Of a stretch of 42,563 bases of DNA, positions 31,730 to 42,304 are shown piece by piece. A model generated the notes under the pieces. It did not search any database, was not told the DNA's origin, and saw nothing but the letters and a program-made list of their open reading frames with translations. Position 1 is the first letter of the stretch, and each line of letters starts with the position of its first letter. Source of the DNA: Chloroflexota bacterium (GTDB lineage: Bacteria; Chloroflexota; Anaerolineae; VGOG01); assembly GCA_030611885.1 (NCBI GenBank), contig JAUWOY010000029.1, positions 1 through 42,563 on the forward strand, given 5' to 3'. Both the position numbers and the translations under genes were made by a program.

Positions 31730-32935
31730 ATGAGAAACATAATTCTAGAAAGCCTGAGCAGGATCCCCGTGGGGGAACAGCAGGTGGAGCTAGTGGAGAG
31801 GAAAGGCGTCGGCCATCCCGACTCCATCTGCGACGCCATCATGGAAGCGATCTCGGTGGAGCTCTGCCGAGCGTACCTGGATACCTTCGGCCGCATCCTG
31901 CACCACAATATTGACAAAGGGCTCCTGGTGGCCGGCCGGACTTCGCCTCGCCTGGGAGGCGGCACCGTCGAGGAGCCGATGCGCCTGGTGTTCGGCGACC
32001 GCGCTATCTACGAATTGCAGGGGAAGAAGGTGCCGGTGGGCGACATCGCCGAGGCCACGGCCAAGGCCTGGCTGCGAGCCAACCTGCGTTTCGTGGATGT
32101 AGATAAGCACATCGTCTTCCAGAACGAGATCAAGCCCGGCTCGCCAGAGCTGACCGACATCTTCGAGCGGGAGGTCATCGGGGCCAACGACACCTCGGCA
32201 GGGGTGGGCTACGCGCCTTTAACGGATACGGAGAAGCTGGTGCTGGCCACCGAGCGCCACCTGAATTCCACCGCCTTCAAGGCTGCCTTTCCTGAGGCAG
32301 GCGAGGACATCAAGGTAATGGGCTACCGGCACGGCCACGAACTGGTGCTGACGATAGCCATCGCTTTCGTTGATCGCTTCGTCCCCACCGAAGAAGCCTA
32401 TTTCGACCGCAAGGCGGCCATCCAGGCTGATCTGGAGGATTTTGTGGCCCGGCATCAGCATACTATCGAAAAAGTGACCGTGGACATCAACACCCTCGAC
32501 GCGCCTAGCCGGGGTGAGAGCGGCATGTACCTGACCGTGCTGGGCACCTCGGCTGAGGGGGGCGATTGCGGCCAGGTGGGGCGGGGCAACAAGGTCAACG
32601 GAGTGATCGCCCTCAACCGACCTATGAGCACCGAGGCAGCGGCAGGCAAAAACCCCGTCAGCCACGTAGGCAAGATCTACAGTCTGCTTTCTCACAAAAT
32701 CGCCGAGCACGTCTATGCCACCGTGCCGGGCGTCAGGGAGGTTTACATCTGGCTTTGCAGCCAAATCGGTCACCCGATTGACCAGCCCTTGATCGCCTCA
32801 GCCCAGCTCGTCCTGGAGCCCGGCCTGGAGCTAGAGCCCATCCGAGGCGACGTAGAAGCCGTAATCGAAACCGAGCTAGCCAACATCTACGACTTCACCG
32901 ACCGCCTGGCGCGGGGGGAGTTCATGGTTTGGTAA
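31730..32935 (+). CDS. archaeal-type S-adenosylmethionine synthetase
   Basis: A 401-residue methionine adenosyltransferase of the archaeal class, not the bacterial MetK class. The N-terminus ([20 protein letters not shown], then [17 protein letters not shown]), the [19 protein letters not shown] block, [57 protein letters not shown] and [20 protein letters not shown] are all hallmarks of that class. It makes SAM from methionine and ATP, the metabolite read by the riboswitch 9 kb upstream. The ATG follows AAAGGAGGG (31717-31725). A secreted-protein gene separates it from ahcY. Confidence 0.93.
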   Translation: MRNIILESLSRIPVGEQQVELVERKGVGHPDSICDAIMEAISVELCRAYLDTFGRILHHNIDKGLLVAGRTSPRLGGGTVEEPMRLVFGDRAIYELQGKKVPVGDIAEATAKAWLRANLRFVDVDKHIVFQNEIKPGSPELTDIFEREVIGANDTSAGVGYAPLTDTEKLVLATERHLNSTAFKAAFPEAGEDIKVMGYRHGHELVLTIAIAFVDRFVPTEEAYFDRKAAIQADLEDFVARHQHTIEKVTVDINTLDAPSRGESGMYLTVLGTSAEGGDCGQVGRGNKVNGVIALNRPMSTEAAAGKNPVSHVGKIYSLLSHKIAEHVYATVPGVREVYIWLCSQIGHPIDQPLIASAQLVLEPGLELEPIRGDVEAVIETELANIYDFTDRLARGEFMVW

Positions 32936-32970
32936 TGAATGTTAGCCTCTAAAGAAGGGGGGGAAATCAA

Positions 32971-35130
32971 ATGATTCACAGCAAAGGTAAGGCCCTGCTA
33001 TGGCTCTGCGTGTCGGCCGTGCTGCTGGCCGCATCGGCCTTCCAGGCAACCCCCGCCGCAGCCGATGGGTGGGTGATCGAATGTGTGGACTGCCCCAAAA
33101 GCTTTGAACAGATGACTGATCGCAACTTGCGGCTGGATGCCGACGGGCACCCCCACATCGTCTATGGCAAAGATCATCTTTACTACACCTGGCAAGATGG
33201 GGTAAGCTGGCACTACGAAACGGTGGATGACTCTCCCGGTGTCGGTCTGTTCGCCTCCTTGGCCTTGGATGGAAATGGCCATCCGCACATCAGCTACTAT
33301 CACTGTGGATCTTCATTTGATTCATGCGATGTCGGCGACCTGAAGTACGTATACCGAGACACTTCCGGCTGGCACGTTGAGACTGTAGATAGCGAGGGGA
33401 ATGTCGGCCGATACACCTCCCTGGCCCTGGATGGAGAAGGGAATCCACATGTCAGCTATTACGATTGGGGCAACCATGACCTGAAGCATGCCTACCGGAA
33501 CACTTCCGGCTGGCACATCGAGACGGTGGATAGCGAAGGGGAGGTCGGCCAATACACCTCCCTGGCTCTGGATAGGAGCGGATATCCACACATCAGTTAC
33601 TACGCTGGCCGCCCTTACTGGGCCCTGAAATATGCCTGCCAGGATGCTTCAGGCTGGCACGTCGAGAACGTGGACATCAGCCGAAAGTGGGCCGGCCTGT
33701 ATACCTCCCTGGCCTTGGATGGGGACGGGTATCCGCACATCAGCTACTGGGGCGATGGCGACCGGCAGTACGCCTACCAGGACGCCGCAGGCTGGCACAT
33801 TGAGATCGCAGACAGCGAGGGGTACGTCGGCGGGTGCACCTCCCTGGCTCTGGATAAAAGCGGGTATCCGCACATCAGCTATCTCGACGATACCAACCGT
33901 GATCTGAAGTACGTCTACCAGGACGCTTGCGGCTGGCACATTGAGACCCTGGATGGTGAAGGGAACGTCGGCGGGTACACTTCAATGGCCCTGGATGAGA
34001 GTGGGTATCCGCACATCAGCTACTACGATTACACTAACAGCGACCTGAAGTATGTCTACCAGAGTGCCTCCGGCTGGCATGTCGAGACCGTGGACAGCGA
34101 GGGATGGGTGGGCGAATACACATCCCTGACCCTGGATGGGAACGGGTATCCACACATCAGCTACTACGACGGCTACAACGAGGACCTGAAGTACGCCTAC
34201 CAGGATGCCTCCGGCTGGCACATCGGGACCGTGGACGGCGAGGGAGATGTTGGCTACTTCGCTTCCCTAGCCCTGGATGCTGGAGGGTATCCGCACATCA
34301 GTTACTATAACGACACCAACGACCAGTTGAAGTACGCCTACCGGGATACCTCCGGCTGGCACATTGAGACCGTGGACACAGGACTGGGTCTCTATAACGT
34401 CGTCCACACCTCCGACGTCGTTCGCACCTCTCTGTCTCTGAATGGAGGCGAGTATCCGCACATTAGTTACTATGCTGGCTACCCTTACTATGACCTAAAG
34501 TACGCCTACCAGGATGCTTCTGGCTGGCACATCGAGACCGTGGACAGCGAGGGAAATGTCGGCCAATACACCTCCTTGGCCTTGGATAGGCGTGGATATC
34601 CGCACATCAGCTACCGCGATAGCACCAACGACGACCTAAAGTACGCCTACCAGGATACTTCTGGCTGGCACATCGAAACCGTGGACAGCGGGAGGTATGT
34701 CGGCGAGTACATCTCCCTGACCTTGGATGGGGGCGCGTATCCCCACATAAGTTACTACGCTGGCGGCCCTTACTACGACCTGAGGTATGCCTACCAGGAT
34801 GCCTACGGCTGGTACATCGAGACTGTGGACAGCGAAGGGTGGGTCGGCCGCTACACCTCCCTGACCCTGGATGGGAGCGGGTATCCACACATCAGCTACT
34901 ACGACGGCTACAACGAGGACCTGAAGTACGCCCATCAGGACGCCTCTGGCTGGCACGTCGAGATTGTGGACAGCAAGGGGGATGTCGGCCTGTACACCTC
35001 CCTGGCTCTGGATGGGAGCGGGTATCCCCACATCAGCTATTTCGACGACACCAACAACGACCTGAAGTACAGCTACTATCGCCTGACCCCCTATCACGTC
35101 TACCTACCAACTATACTCAAGGAGGACTAA
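32971..35130 (+). CDS. secreted 14-unit repeat protein with VYLPTIL tail
   Basis: A 719-residue exported protein. After a signal peptide (residues 1-31) come about 14 units of 43-55 residues with consensus HISYYDxxNxDLKYAYQDASGWHIETVDSEGxVGxYTSLALDxxGYP. The first unit is degenerate and the last is cut after SYY. Periodic aromatic strands of this length suggest beta-propeller blades, and fourteen units would fit two seven-bladed propellers. The C-terminus VYLPTILKED resembles the terminal YLPLVL-type tail I associate with chloroflexal exported proteins. Units around 34130-34215 and 34865-34950 are nearly identical in DNA, so recent duplication or conversion has occurred. It lies between metK and ahcY on the same strand, which is an odd site for a surface protein. 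Confidence 0.82.
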   Translation: MIHSKGKALLWLCVSAVLLAASAFQATPAAADGWVIECVDCPKSFEQMTDRNLRLDADGHPHIVYGKDHLYYTWQDGVSWHYETVDDSPGVGLFASLALDGNGHPHISYYHCGSSFDSCDVGDLKYVYRDTSGWHVETVDSEGNVGRYTSLALDGEGNPHVSYYDWGNHDLKHAYRNTSGWHIETVDSEGEVGQYTSLALDRSGYPHISYYAGRPYWALKYACQDASGWHVENVDISRKWAGLYTSLALDGDGYPHISYWGDGDRQYAYQDAAGWHIEIADSEGYVGGCTSLALDKSGYPHISYLDDTNRDLKYVYQDACGWHIETLDGEGNVGGYTSMALDESGYPHISYYDYTNSDLKYVYQSASGWHVETVDSEGWVGEYTSLTLDGNGYPHISYYDGYNEDLKYAYQDASGWHIGTVDGEGDVGYFASLALDAGGYPHISYYNDTNDQLKYAYRDTSGWHIETVDTGLGLYNVVHTSDVVRTSLSLNGGEYPHISYYAGYPYYDLKYAYQDASGWHIETVDSEGNVGQYTSLALDRRGYPHISYRDSTNDDLKYAYQDTSGWHIETVDSGRYVGEYISLTLDGGAYPHISYYAGGPYYDLRYAYQDAYGWYIETVDSEGWVGRYTSLTLDGSGYPHISYYDGYNEDLKYAHQDASGWHVEIVDSKGDVGLYTSLALDGSGYPHISYFDDTNNDLKYSYYRLTPYHVYLPTILKED

Positions 35131-36396
<1,266 letters not shown>

Positions 36397-36399
36397 GGG

Positions 36400-36426
36400 G
36401 GTAGGTTGGTAGGTTGGTAAATTGGG
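36400..36426. repeat. octamer array after ahcY
   Basis: Three units of GGTTGGTA-like 8-nt sequence directly after the ahcY stop and before the terminator. Confidence 0.6.
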
Positions 36427-36433
36427 AAGAGAA

Positions 36434-36475
36434 CAAGCCCTCATCTGCCTTGCACGGATGGGGGCTTGCCTTTTT
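36434..36475 (+). terminator. intrinsic terminator of the methyl-cycle array
   Basis: CAAGCCCTCATC (36434-36445) pairs with GATGGGGGCTTG (36457-36468), with an 11-base loop, followed by CC and TTTTT (36471-36475). It closes the plus-strand gene array that begins at the SAM riboswitch. Confidence 0.85.
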
Positions 36476-36494
36476 GGGCGAAATGGGGTATTAT
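36466..36494 (+). promoter_or_regulatory. promoter overlapping the terminator, for rmd-gmd
   Basis: TTGCCT (36466-36471), 17 bases, TATTAT (36489-36494). The -35 uses the last bases of the terminator stem and the first T of its tail. The predicted start is about 36501, 29 bases before the GTG of the next gene. Confidence 0.6.
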
Positions 36495-36529
36495 TTAGGC
36501 CGCGTCACAGACAACAAAGAGGGGGATTT

Positions 36530-37495
36530 GTGCGAGCACTGATCACGGGTATCTCCGGTTTCGTCGGCAGCCACCTGGCCGAATATCTTCTAGAGCACAC
36601 CGACTGGCAGGTAGCTGGCACTGTCTACGGCCCTGAGGAGAATATCGAGCAGTTGCGAGACAAGCTGGAACTCTACCCGGCAGAGCTTTCAGAGCTGGAA
36701 ACTGTGACCTCGATCCTGGAGCGAGCGAAGCCGGATCACATCTTTCACCTGGCCGCCCAGCCCCTCGTCTCCCTCTCCCGGCGCGACCCCTGGGGAACCC
36801 TGGCCATCAACATCCGTCTCCAACTTAATATCCTGGAGGCTGGCGCCAGGCTGGGCTCGACGGCCAGGATACTGGTGGTCGGCTCCAGTGAGGAGTACGG
36901 CCTGGTGCGGCCTGACGAGTTGCCGATCAAAGAGACGAACCCCCTGCGCCCCACCAGCCCCTACGCGGTGAGCAAAGTGGCCCAGGACATGCTGGGGCTG
37001 CAATACCATTTGAGCCACAAGCTATTCACCGTGCGGGTGCGATCCTTCAACCACATCGGCCCCCGCCAGCGCCTGGGCTTCGTAGCCCCCGACTTCGCCA
37101 GCCAGATAGCCCAAGCCGAAGCGGGTTTGCGCGAACCCGTCATCCAAGTCGGCAATCTGGAGCCCCAGCGCGACTTCAGCGACGTGCGGGACGTGGTGCG
37201 GGGATACCACCTGCTCATCACCCAGGGAGAACCGGGGGAGGTCTATAATCTGGGATCAGGGCAAGCTCATTCGGTGAGGGAACTGCTAGGGAAACTGATA
37301 GCCATGTCCAAGATCCCCATCACCGTCGAGCAGGATCCAGAGCGACTCCGCCCTACCAACGTCCCCGTAATAGTCGCTGACTGCACCAGGATCCGGGAGC
37401 AGACCGGCTGGCGACCGAAGATTGTCTTTGAGCAGAGTCTGCAGGACGTACTGGATTACTGGCGGGAAAGAATCAAAAAAGATAAGGGAGGATAA
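36530..37495 (+). CDS. rmd: GDP-6-deoxy-D-lyxo-4-hexulose reductase
   Basis: A 321-residue extended SDR starting with GTG (ribosome site AGAGGGGG, 36519-36525). The frame runs upstream to 36422 but covers the terminator, so it is trimmed. ALITGISGFVGSHLAEYL is the cofactor loop, VVGSSEEYGLV and SPYAVSKVAQDML hold the catalytic Ser and YxxxK, and SFNHIGPRQRLGFVAPDFA is the block typical of Rmd rather than of 4,6-dehydratases. It reduces the Gmd product to GDP-D-rhamnose. gmd starts immediately after its stop, and the pair forms the two-step pathway. Confidence 0.85.
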   Translation: MRALITGISGFVGSHLAEYLLEHTDWQVAGTVYGPEENIEQLRDKLELYPAELSELETVTSILERAKPDHIFHLAAQPLVSLSRRDPWGTLAINIRLQLNILEAGARLGSTARILVVGSSEEYGLVRPDELPIKETNPLRPTSPYAVSKVAQDMLGLQYHLSHKLFTVRVRSFNHIGPRQRLGFVAPDFASQIAQAEAGLREPVIQVGNLEPQRDFSDVRDVVRGYHLLITQGEPGEVYNLGSGQAHSVRELLGKLIAMSKIPITVEQDPERLRPTNVPVIVADCTRIREQTGWRPKIVFEQSLQDVLDYWRERIKKDKGG

Positions 37496-38473
<978 letters not shown>

Positions 38474-38490
38474 GAGAGGTGAACGAGACT

Positions 38491-38640
38491 ATGGCTGATC
38501 AAAAGGTGCTAAATGAAGCTGAACGACAAGAATCGCCAAGGGGCTGGGAAGTCTTTTGCTCTTTGGGAAGTGATGCCCAACCTGGACGACTGTCAAACGC
38601 TGCCGTCGAACACGACCGCTATCTTTATGGGAAAGAGTGA
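38491..38640 (+). CDS. small DRYLYG-motif protein, antitoxin-like
   Basis: A 49-residue frame with a ribosome site AGGAGAGG (38472-38479). It reads [15 protein letters not shown], then [18 protein letters not shown] and ends [10 protein letters not shown]. The W-x-x-F/L-x-x-LG-x-DA-x-x-G-x-L pattern and terminal (N/E)HD(R/H)YLYG tail are what I recall from short proteins encoded just before PIN-domain toxins, where they are presumed antitoxins. No PIN gene follows; the phosphohexomutase starts 13 bases after the stop. It is thus probably a lone antitoxin-like gene. Confidence is limited by its size. Confidence 0.5.
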   Translation: MADQKVLNEAERQESPRGWEVFCSLGSDAQPGRLSNAAVEHDRYLYGKE

Positions 38641-38653
38641 GGATAATAAGAAC

Positions 38654-40081
38654 ATGAGCATCAAATTCGGTACCGATGGGTGGCGAGCTCAAATCGCCGA
38701 GGATTACACTTTCGACAACGTCCGGCGCTGTGCCCAGGGCTTCGCCCGCTATCTGCTCGACAAAGGGGTGGCTGAAAAGGGCGTGGTGGTGGGGCACGAC
38801 CGCCGCTTCGCCTCGGAGCACTTCGCCGCAGCCGTGGCCGAGGTGATGGCCGCCCACGACATCCACGTCCACCTCACTCAGGGAGCCACCCCCACCCCGG
38901 TCATCGGCCACGCTGTGGTGACACTGGGGACAGCCGGGGCAGTCAACATCACCGCCAGCCACAACCCGCCCACCGATAACGGCTTCAAGGTGCGGGACGA
39001 GCACGGGGGCGCGATTGCTCCCGACGGGCTGAAGGAGATCGAGGCCGGCATCCCCCCCATCGAGGAGGTGAAGCGCCTGCCTTTGGATAAGGCTGAGACT
39101 CAGGGCCTGGTGGAACGCTTCGACCCGGCGCCAGCCTATCTCGCCCATCTGCGAGACCTGATTGACGTGGATCCCATCAAGGCTGCTGGCCTGACCATCG
39201 TCGCCGACCCCATGTGGGGCAACGGCATCGGCTGGTTCCCGCGTATCCTGGCGGGTGGCAGCACAGAGATCATCGAAATCCACAACGTGCGCAATCCCAT
39301 CTTCCCCGACATGATCCGACCTGAGCCCATCCCCCCCAACGTAGATGCCTGCCTGGCCACGGTGCGGGAGTTAGGCGCCGACGTGGGTATCATCAACGAC
39401 GGCGACGCCGACCGCATCGGGATAGCCGACGAGCATGGCCGCTTCGTCAACCAGTTGCAGGTCTTTGGCCTGCTGGCTCTGTATTTTTTGGAAGTGCGGG
39501 GTGAGCGGGGGCCTATCGTCAAGACCCTCTCCACCACCTCGGTTCTGGAGAAACTGGGTCAGATCTACGGCGTGCCGGTGTATCAGACCGGGGTAGGCTT
39601 CAAGTATGTGGCCCCCAAGATGCTAGAAGTGGACGCGATGATCGGCGGGGAGGAGAGCGGAGGCTACGCCTTTCGAGGCAACGTCCCCGACCGGGACGGC
39701 ATCCTGGCCAATCTCTACTTCCTCGACTTCATGGTGCAAACAGGCAAGAGCCCCTCTCAGCTTTTGGATCACCTGTACGAGGTCGTCGGCGCTCGCTATT
39801 TCTACGACCGGATTGACTACTACTTCTCCGCTGAAGAGGGGGAAACTGTGCGGCAGCGCGTCAGGGAGGCCAGGCCGGAGCTTTTGGCTGGCCTCAAAGT
39901 GACAAGCATCAACGCTACTGACGGCTACAAATACAGCCTAGAAGATGGCGGCTGGCTCCTCATTCGCTTCTCCGGCACCGAGCCTGGCCTGATCCGCGTC
40001 TATTGCGAAACAACAAATGAGGACAAGGTGAGGGTGCTTTTGGGAGAGGGGATGAGGCTGGCGGGGCTGGCAACGGATTGA
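38654..40081 (+). CDS. phosphoglucomutase/phosphomannomutase family protein
   Basis: A 475-residue alpha-D-phosphohexomutase that moves phosphate between C1 and C6 of a sugar. Blocks in order are [22 protein letters not shown] with the phosphoserine, [11 protein letters not shown] (Mg2+ loop), [12 protein letters not shown] (sugar-specificity loop) and [15 protein letters not shown] (phosphate-binding). GEESGG is shared by PGM and PMM types, so specificity is not fixed; its place after gmd suggests mannose-1-phosphate for GDP-mannose. The start at 38654 follows the family N-terminus; the frame is open from 38513 but that part overlaps another small gene. Confidence 0.88.
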   Translation: MSIKFGTDGWRAQIAEDYTFDNVRRCAQGFARYLLDKGVAEKGVVVGHDRRFASEHFAAAVAEVMAAHDIHVHLTQGATPTPVIGHAVVTLGTAGAVNITASHNPPTDNGFKVRDEHGGAIAPDGLKEIEAGIPPIEEVKRLPLDKAETQGLVERFDPAPAYLAHLRDLIDVDPIKAAGLTIVADPMWGNGIGWFPRILAGGSTEIIEIHNVRNPIFPDMIRPEPIPPNVDACLATVRELGADVGIINDGDADRIGIADEHGRFVNQLQVFGLLALYFLEVRGERGPIVKTLSTTSVLEKLGQIYGVPVYQTGVGFKYVAPKMLEVDAMIGGEESGGYAFRGNVPDRDGILANLYFLDFMVQTGKSPSQLLDHLYEVVGARYFYDRIDYYFSAEEGETVRQRVREARPELLAGLKVTSINATDGYKYSLEDGGWLLIRFSGTEPGLIRVYCETTNEDKVRVLLGEGMRLAGLATD

Positions 40082-40105
40082 CAGCGGATAAACGGATGGA
40101 CCCGG

Positions 40106-40519
40106 GTGGATGTTAAGATTGACTTCAGTCGAGAGCACAAGGCGCTAGCAGAGAGGGAAGAAGAATTTCGGGGCAAACATGTCATCGTCGTTGGTGACGA
40201 AATCTATCCGTTCGAAGACGGGAAGGAAGGGTTGCAAATTCTGAGGCGTGTCAGAAGAGAGCATCCCGACAGGATTCCCCTCGTCATCTACGTGATGAAG
40301 AAGGAAGGTCTGTATCCTTTGAGATGTCCGCGGGAGCGGCAACGCGCGTTGATGGCCGAGCGGCTCGATATGCTCTCCCGGTACGGAGTGAATTCGCCCG
40401 AAGAACTCAAGGGAAAAATTAAGATCGGAGAGGTCCCTGAGCATCCGACCTGGGAGGACTACATTGAGCTCACCAATTTAGAGGATGATCTGGCCCGTCT
40501 GGAGGATAACCTTCATTGA
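40106..40519 (+). CDS. DUF5678-like protein with extra C-terminal domain
   Basis: A 137-residue cytoplasmic protein. Residues 13-68 (EEEFRGKHVIVVGDEIYPFEDGKEGLQ...IPLVIYV) have the spacing of DUF5678, a small beta-alpha domain of unknown role that is often encoded beside aspartyl protease-like proteins. The remaining 70 residues (RALMAERLDMLSRYGVNSPEELKGKIKIG...) form a charged helical part that I do not recognise. The first codon is GTG with no good ribosome site, so the start is uncertain. The stop overlaps the tatD start (TGATG), which implies coupling. Confidence 0.6.
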   Translation: MDVKIDFSREHKALAEREEEFRGKHVIVVGDEIYPFEDGKEGLQILRRVRREHPDRIPLVIYVMKKEGLYPLRCPRERQRALMAERLDMLSRYGVNSPEELKGKIKIGEVPEHPTWEDYIELTNLEDDLARLEDNLH

Positions 40520-41319
40520 TGTTTCTTACTGACACCCACACCCATCTCGATTTCCCCCAGTTCAAAAGCGACCGGGAGCGAGTCATCGAACGAGCAACAA
40601 CCGCCGGAGTGAGGGTTATCGTTGACATCGGAACCGACCTGGCTTCCAGCCAGGCTGCGGTGGCCCTGGCCGAAGCGTACCCCCAAATCTACGCGGCGGT
40701 GGGAGTACATCCTCACGACGCCAAGACCCTGACGAGGGAGATGCTGGAAGAGCTGACGGCCTTGGCCGGCCATCCCAGGGTGGTCGCCATCGGCGAAATC
40801 GGGCTCGATTTCTACCGCGATCTGTCGCCCCGAGATAAACAGCGCCAGGCATTCCAACAGCAATTGGCCCTGGCGAGTGAAGCGGGGAAGCCGGTGGTGA
40901 TCCATGACCGAGACGCCCACGCTGAGGTCATGGCGACTCTGCGCCGCTGGGTCGAGGGCAGCCATAAGCCATCGGCCATAAGCTATAAGCCAGTAGGTGT
41001 TCTGCACTGCTTCTCAGGTGATCTGGCTATGGCACAAGAGGCCATCGAACTGGGCTTCTACATCTCCATCGCCGGCCCGGTGACTTTTAAGAACGCCCGA
41101 TGCCTACGCGAACTGGTCCGTCAACTGCCCCTGGAAAAGCTGCTGGTAGAGACCGATTGTCCTTACCTGGCACCGCATCCCCATCGAGGGAAACGTAATG
41201 AGCCTGCCTATGTAAAGCTGGTGGCTCAGGAAGTCGCCCGCATAAAAGGGTTGTCATTAGAAGAAGTGGCCCGTATCACCTCAGGCAACGCCCAAGCACT
41301 CTTTGCCTTGAAGTTTTGA
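40519..41319 (+). CDS. tatD: TatD-family metal-dependent hydrolase with an in-frame repeat insertion
   Basis: A 266-residue TIM-barrel nuclease/hydrolase that trims nucleic-acid ends in repair or turnover. Metal and catalytic blocks are DTHTHLDF (HxH), VGVHPHDA, AIGEIGLDFYRD (metal Glu), VVIHDRDAH, LHCFSGD, and ETDCPYLAPHPHRGKRNEPAY (catalytic Asp). Between RRWVEG and GVLHCFSG, where relatives have a turn of a few residues, about twelve extra residues (SHKPSAISYKPV) are coded by tandem 7-nt units (40961-40995). All active-site parts are intact, so the loop insertion is probably tolerated. The gene overlaps the upstream one by TGATG, and the isoprenoid gene follows. Confidence 0.92.
   Translation: MFLTDTHTHLDFPQFKSDRERVIERATTAGVRVIVDIGTDLASSQAAVALAEAYPQIYAAVGVHPHDAKTLTREMLEELTALAGHPRVVAIGEIGLDFYRDLSPRDKQRQAFQQQLALASEAGKPVVIHDRDAHAEVMATLRRWVEGSHKPSAISYKPVGVLHCFSGDLAMAQEAIELGFYISIAGPVTFKNARCLRELVRQLPLEKLLVETDCPYLAPHPHRGKRNEPAYVKLVAQEVARIKGLSLEEVARITSGNAQALFALKF
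40961..40995. repeat. five heptamers inside tatD
   Basis: GCCATAA, GCCATCG, GCCATAA, GCTATAA, GCCAGTA: five 7-base units, the last ones less exact, read in frame as part of the tatD product. Confidence 0.8.
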
Positions 41320-41335
41320 ACGAAAGGAAGAAGTC

Positions 41336-42304
41336 TTGAAGGTCATCCCCATCTTCGAAATCATCCGCGAGGATTTGGAGCGTGTAGAGCGCAAGATGCG
41401 CGAAGTTTCTCCCATCGAATACGAACAATTGAAGGCCACCCTGGATTATCTTCTAGGCAGCGGGGGCAAGCGCTTGCGCCCTGCTCTGGTTCTACTGTCG
41501 AGCAAGTTCTATCCCGCCGATGCCGACAAGGTCACCCCCCTGGCCGCCGCGGTGGAGACGCTGCACACGGCCACCCTCATCCACGATGATCTGATAGACA
41601 ACTCTTTCCTGCGCCGCGGCAATCCCACCCTGAATACTATGTGGAACAGCGCGGCGACGGTTTTGACTGGCGATTACCTCTTCGCCCGAGCAGCGGCTTT
41701 TGCGGCCGAGACTAAGAGCGCGCGCGTGATCTCTATCTTCGCCCAAACCCTGATGACCATCTGCAATGGCGAGTTGAAGCAGATCTTTGGCGGTGACAAG
41801 GGGCAACTGAATAGAGAATACTACTATCAACGCATTTACAGCAAGACCGCCTCCCTCTTTGCCGCATCAGCGGAAATGGGAGCCATCCTGAGCGGGGCAT
41901 CGGAGCCGGAAGTACAAGCTCTGCACGATTATGGCTACAATCTGGGAATGGCCTTTCAAATCGTGGACGACATCCTCGATTTCGCGGGCAACGAGGGTGA
42001 TCTAGGTAAGCCCATCGGCAGCGACCTGCGCCAGGGAATCATCACCCTGCCCACCATCCATTTCCTCGAAGCCCATTCAGGGGACGAGACAGTGCCCAGA
42101 GTGCTGAGCGGCCGAGATGAGGAGGACGATGAAGTGCGGGCCGCAGTGGAGATGATCAAAGAGTCGGGAGCCATCGAAGCATCCACAGCCGAAGCCAAGA
42201 GGTTCGCTGCCAGGAGTCGTGATGCGCTCTCAACTCTGCCCCACAACGAATATCGCCAGGCCATGCTCGATTTAGCCAACTTTGTGGTCGAGCGGCGAAA
42301 GTGA
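41336..42304 (+). CDS. trans-polyprenyl diphosphate synthase
   Basis: A 322-residue all-helical prenyltransferase that extends an allylic diphosphate with isopentenyl diphosphate, giving long-chain prenyl chains for quinones or glycan carriers. The first Asp-rich motif is in LIHDDLIDNSFLRRG (DDxxD), the second in FQIVDDILDFAG, and GGKRLRPALVLL is the pyrophosphate-binding start. GDYLFARAA and LGKPIGSDLRQGIITLP are also standard. Chain length cannot be decided here. The first codon is TTG after AAAGGAAG (41323-41330). The stop overlaps a GTG that may start the next gene (GTGA). Confidence 0.93.
   Translation: MKVIPIFEIIREDLERVERKMREVSPIEYEQLKATLDYLLGSGGKRLRPALVLLSSKFYPADADKVTPLAAAVETLHTATLIHDDLIDNSFLRRGNPTLNTMWNSAATVLTGDYLFARAAAFAAETKSARVISIFAQTLMTICNGELKQIFGGDKGQLNREYYYQRIYSKTASLFAASAEMGAILSGASEPEVQALHDYGYNLGMAFQIVDDILDFAGNEGDLGKPIGSDLRQGIITLPTIHFLEAHSGDETVPRVLSGRDEEDDEVRAAVEMIKESGAIEASTAEAKRFAARSRDALSTLPHNEYRQAMLDLANFVVERRK

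Noticed and set aside
32971-35130. Regular ~141-base repeats considered as a CRISPR array
   Set aside because: The repeats are coding, vary as protein units do, and have no constant short repeat with unrelated spacers.
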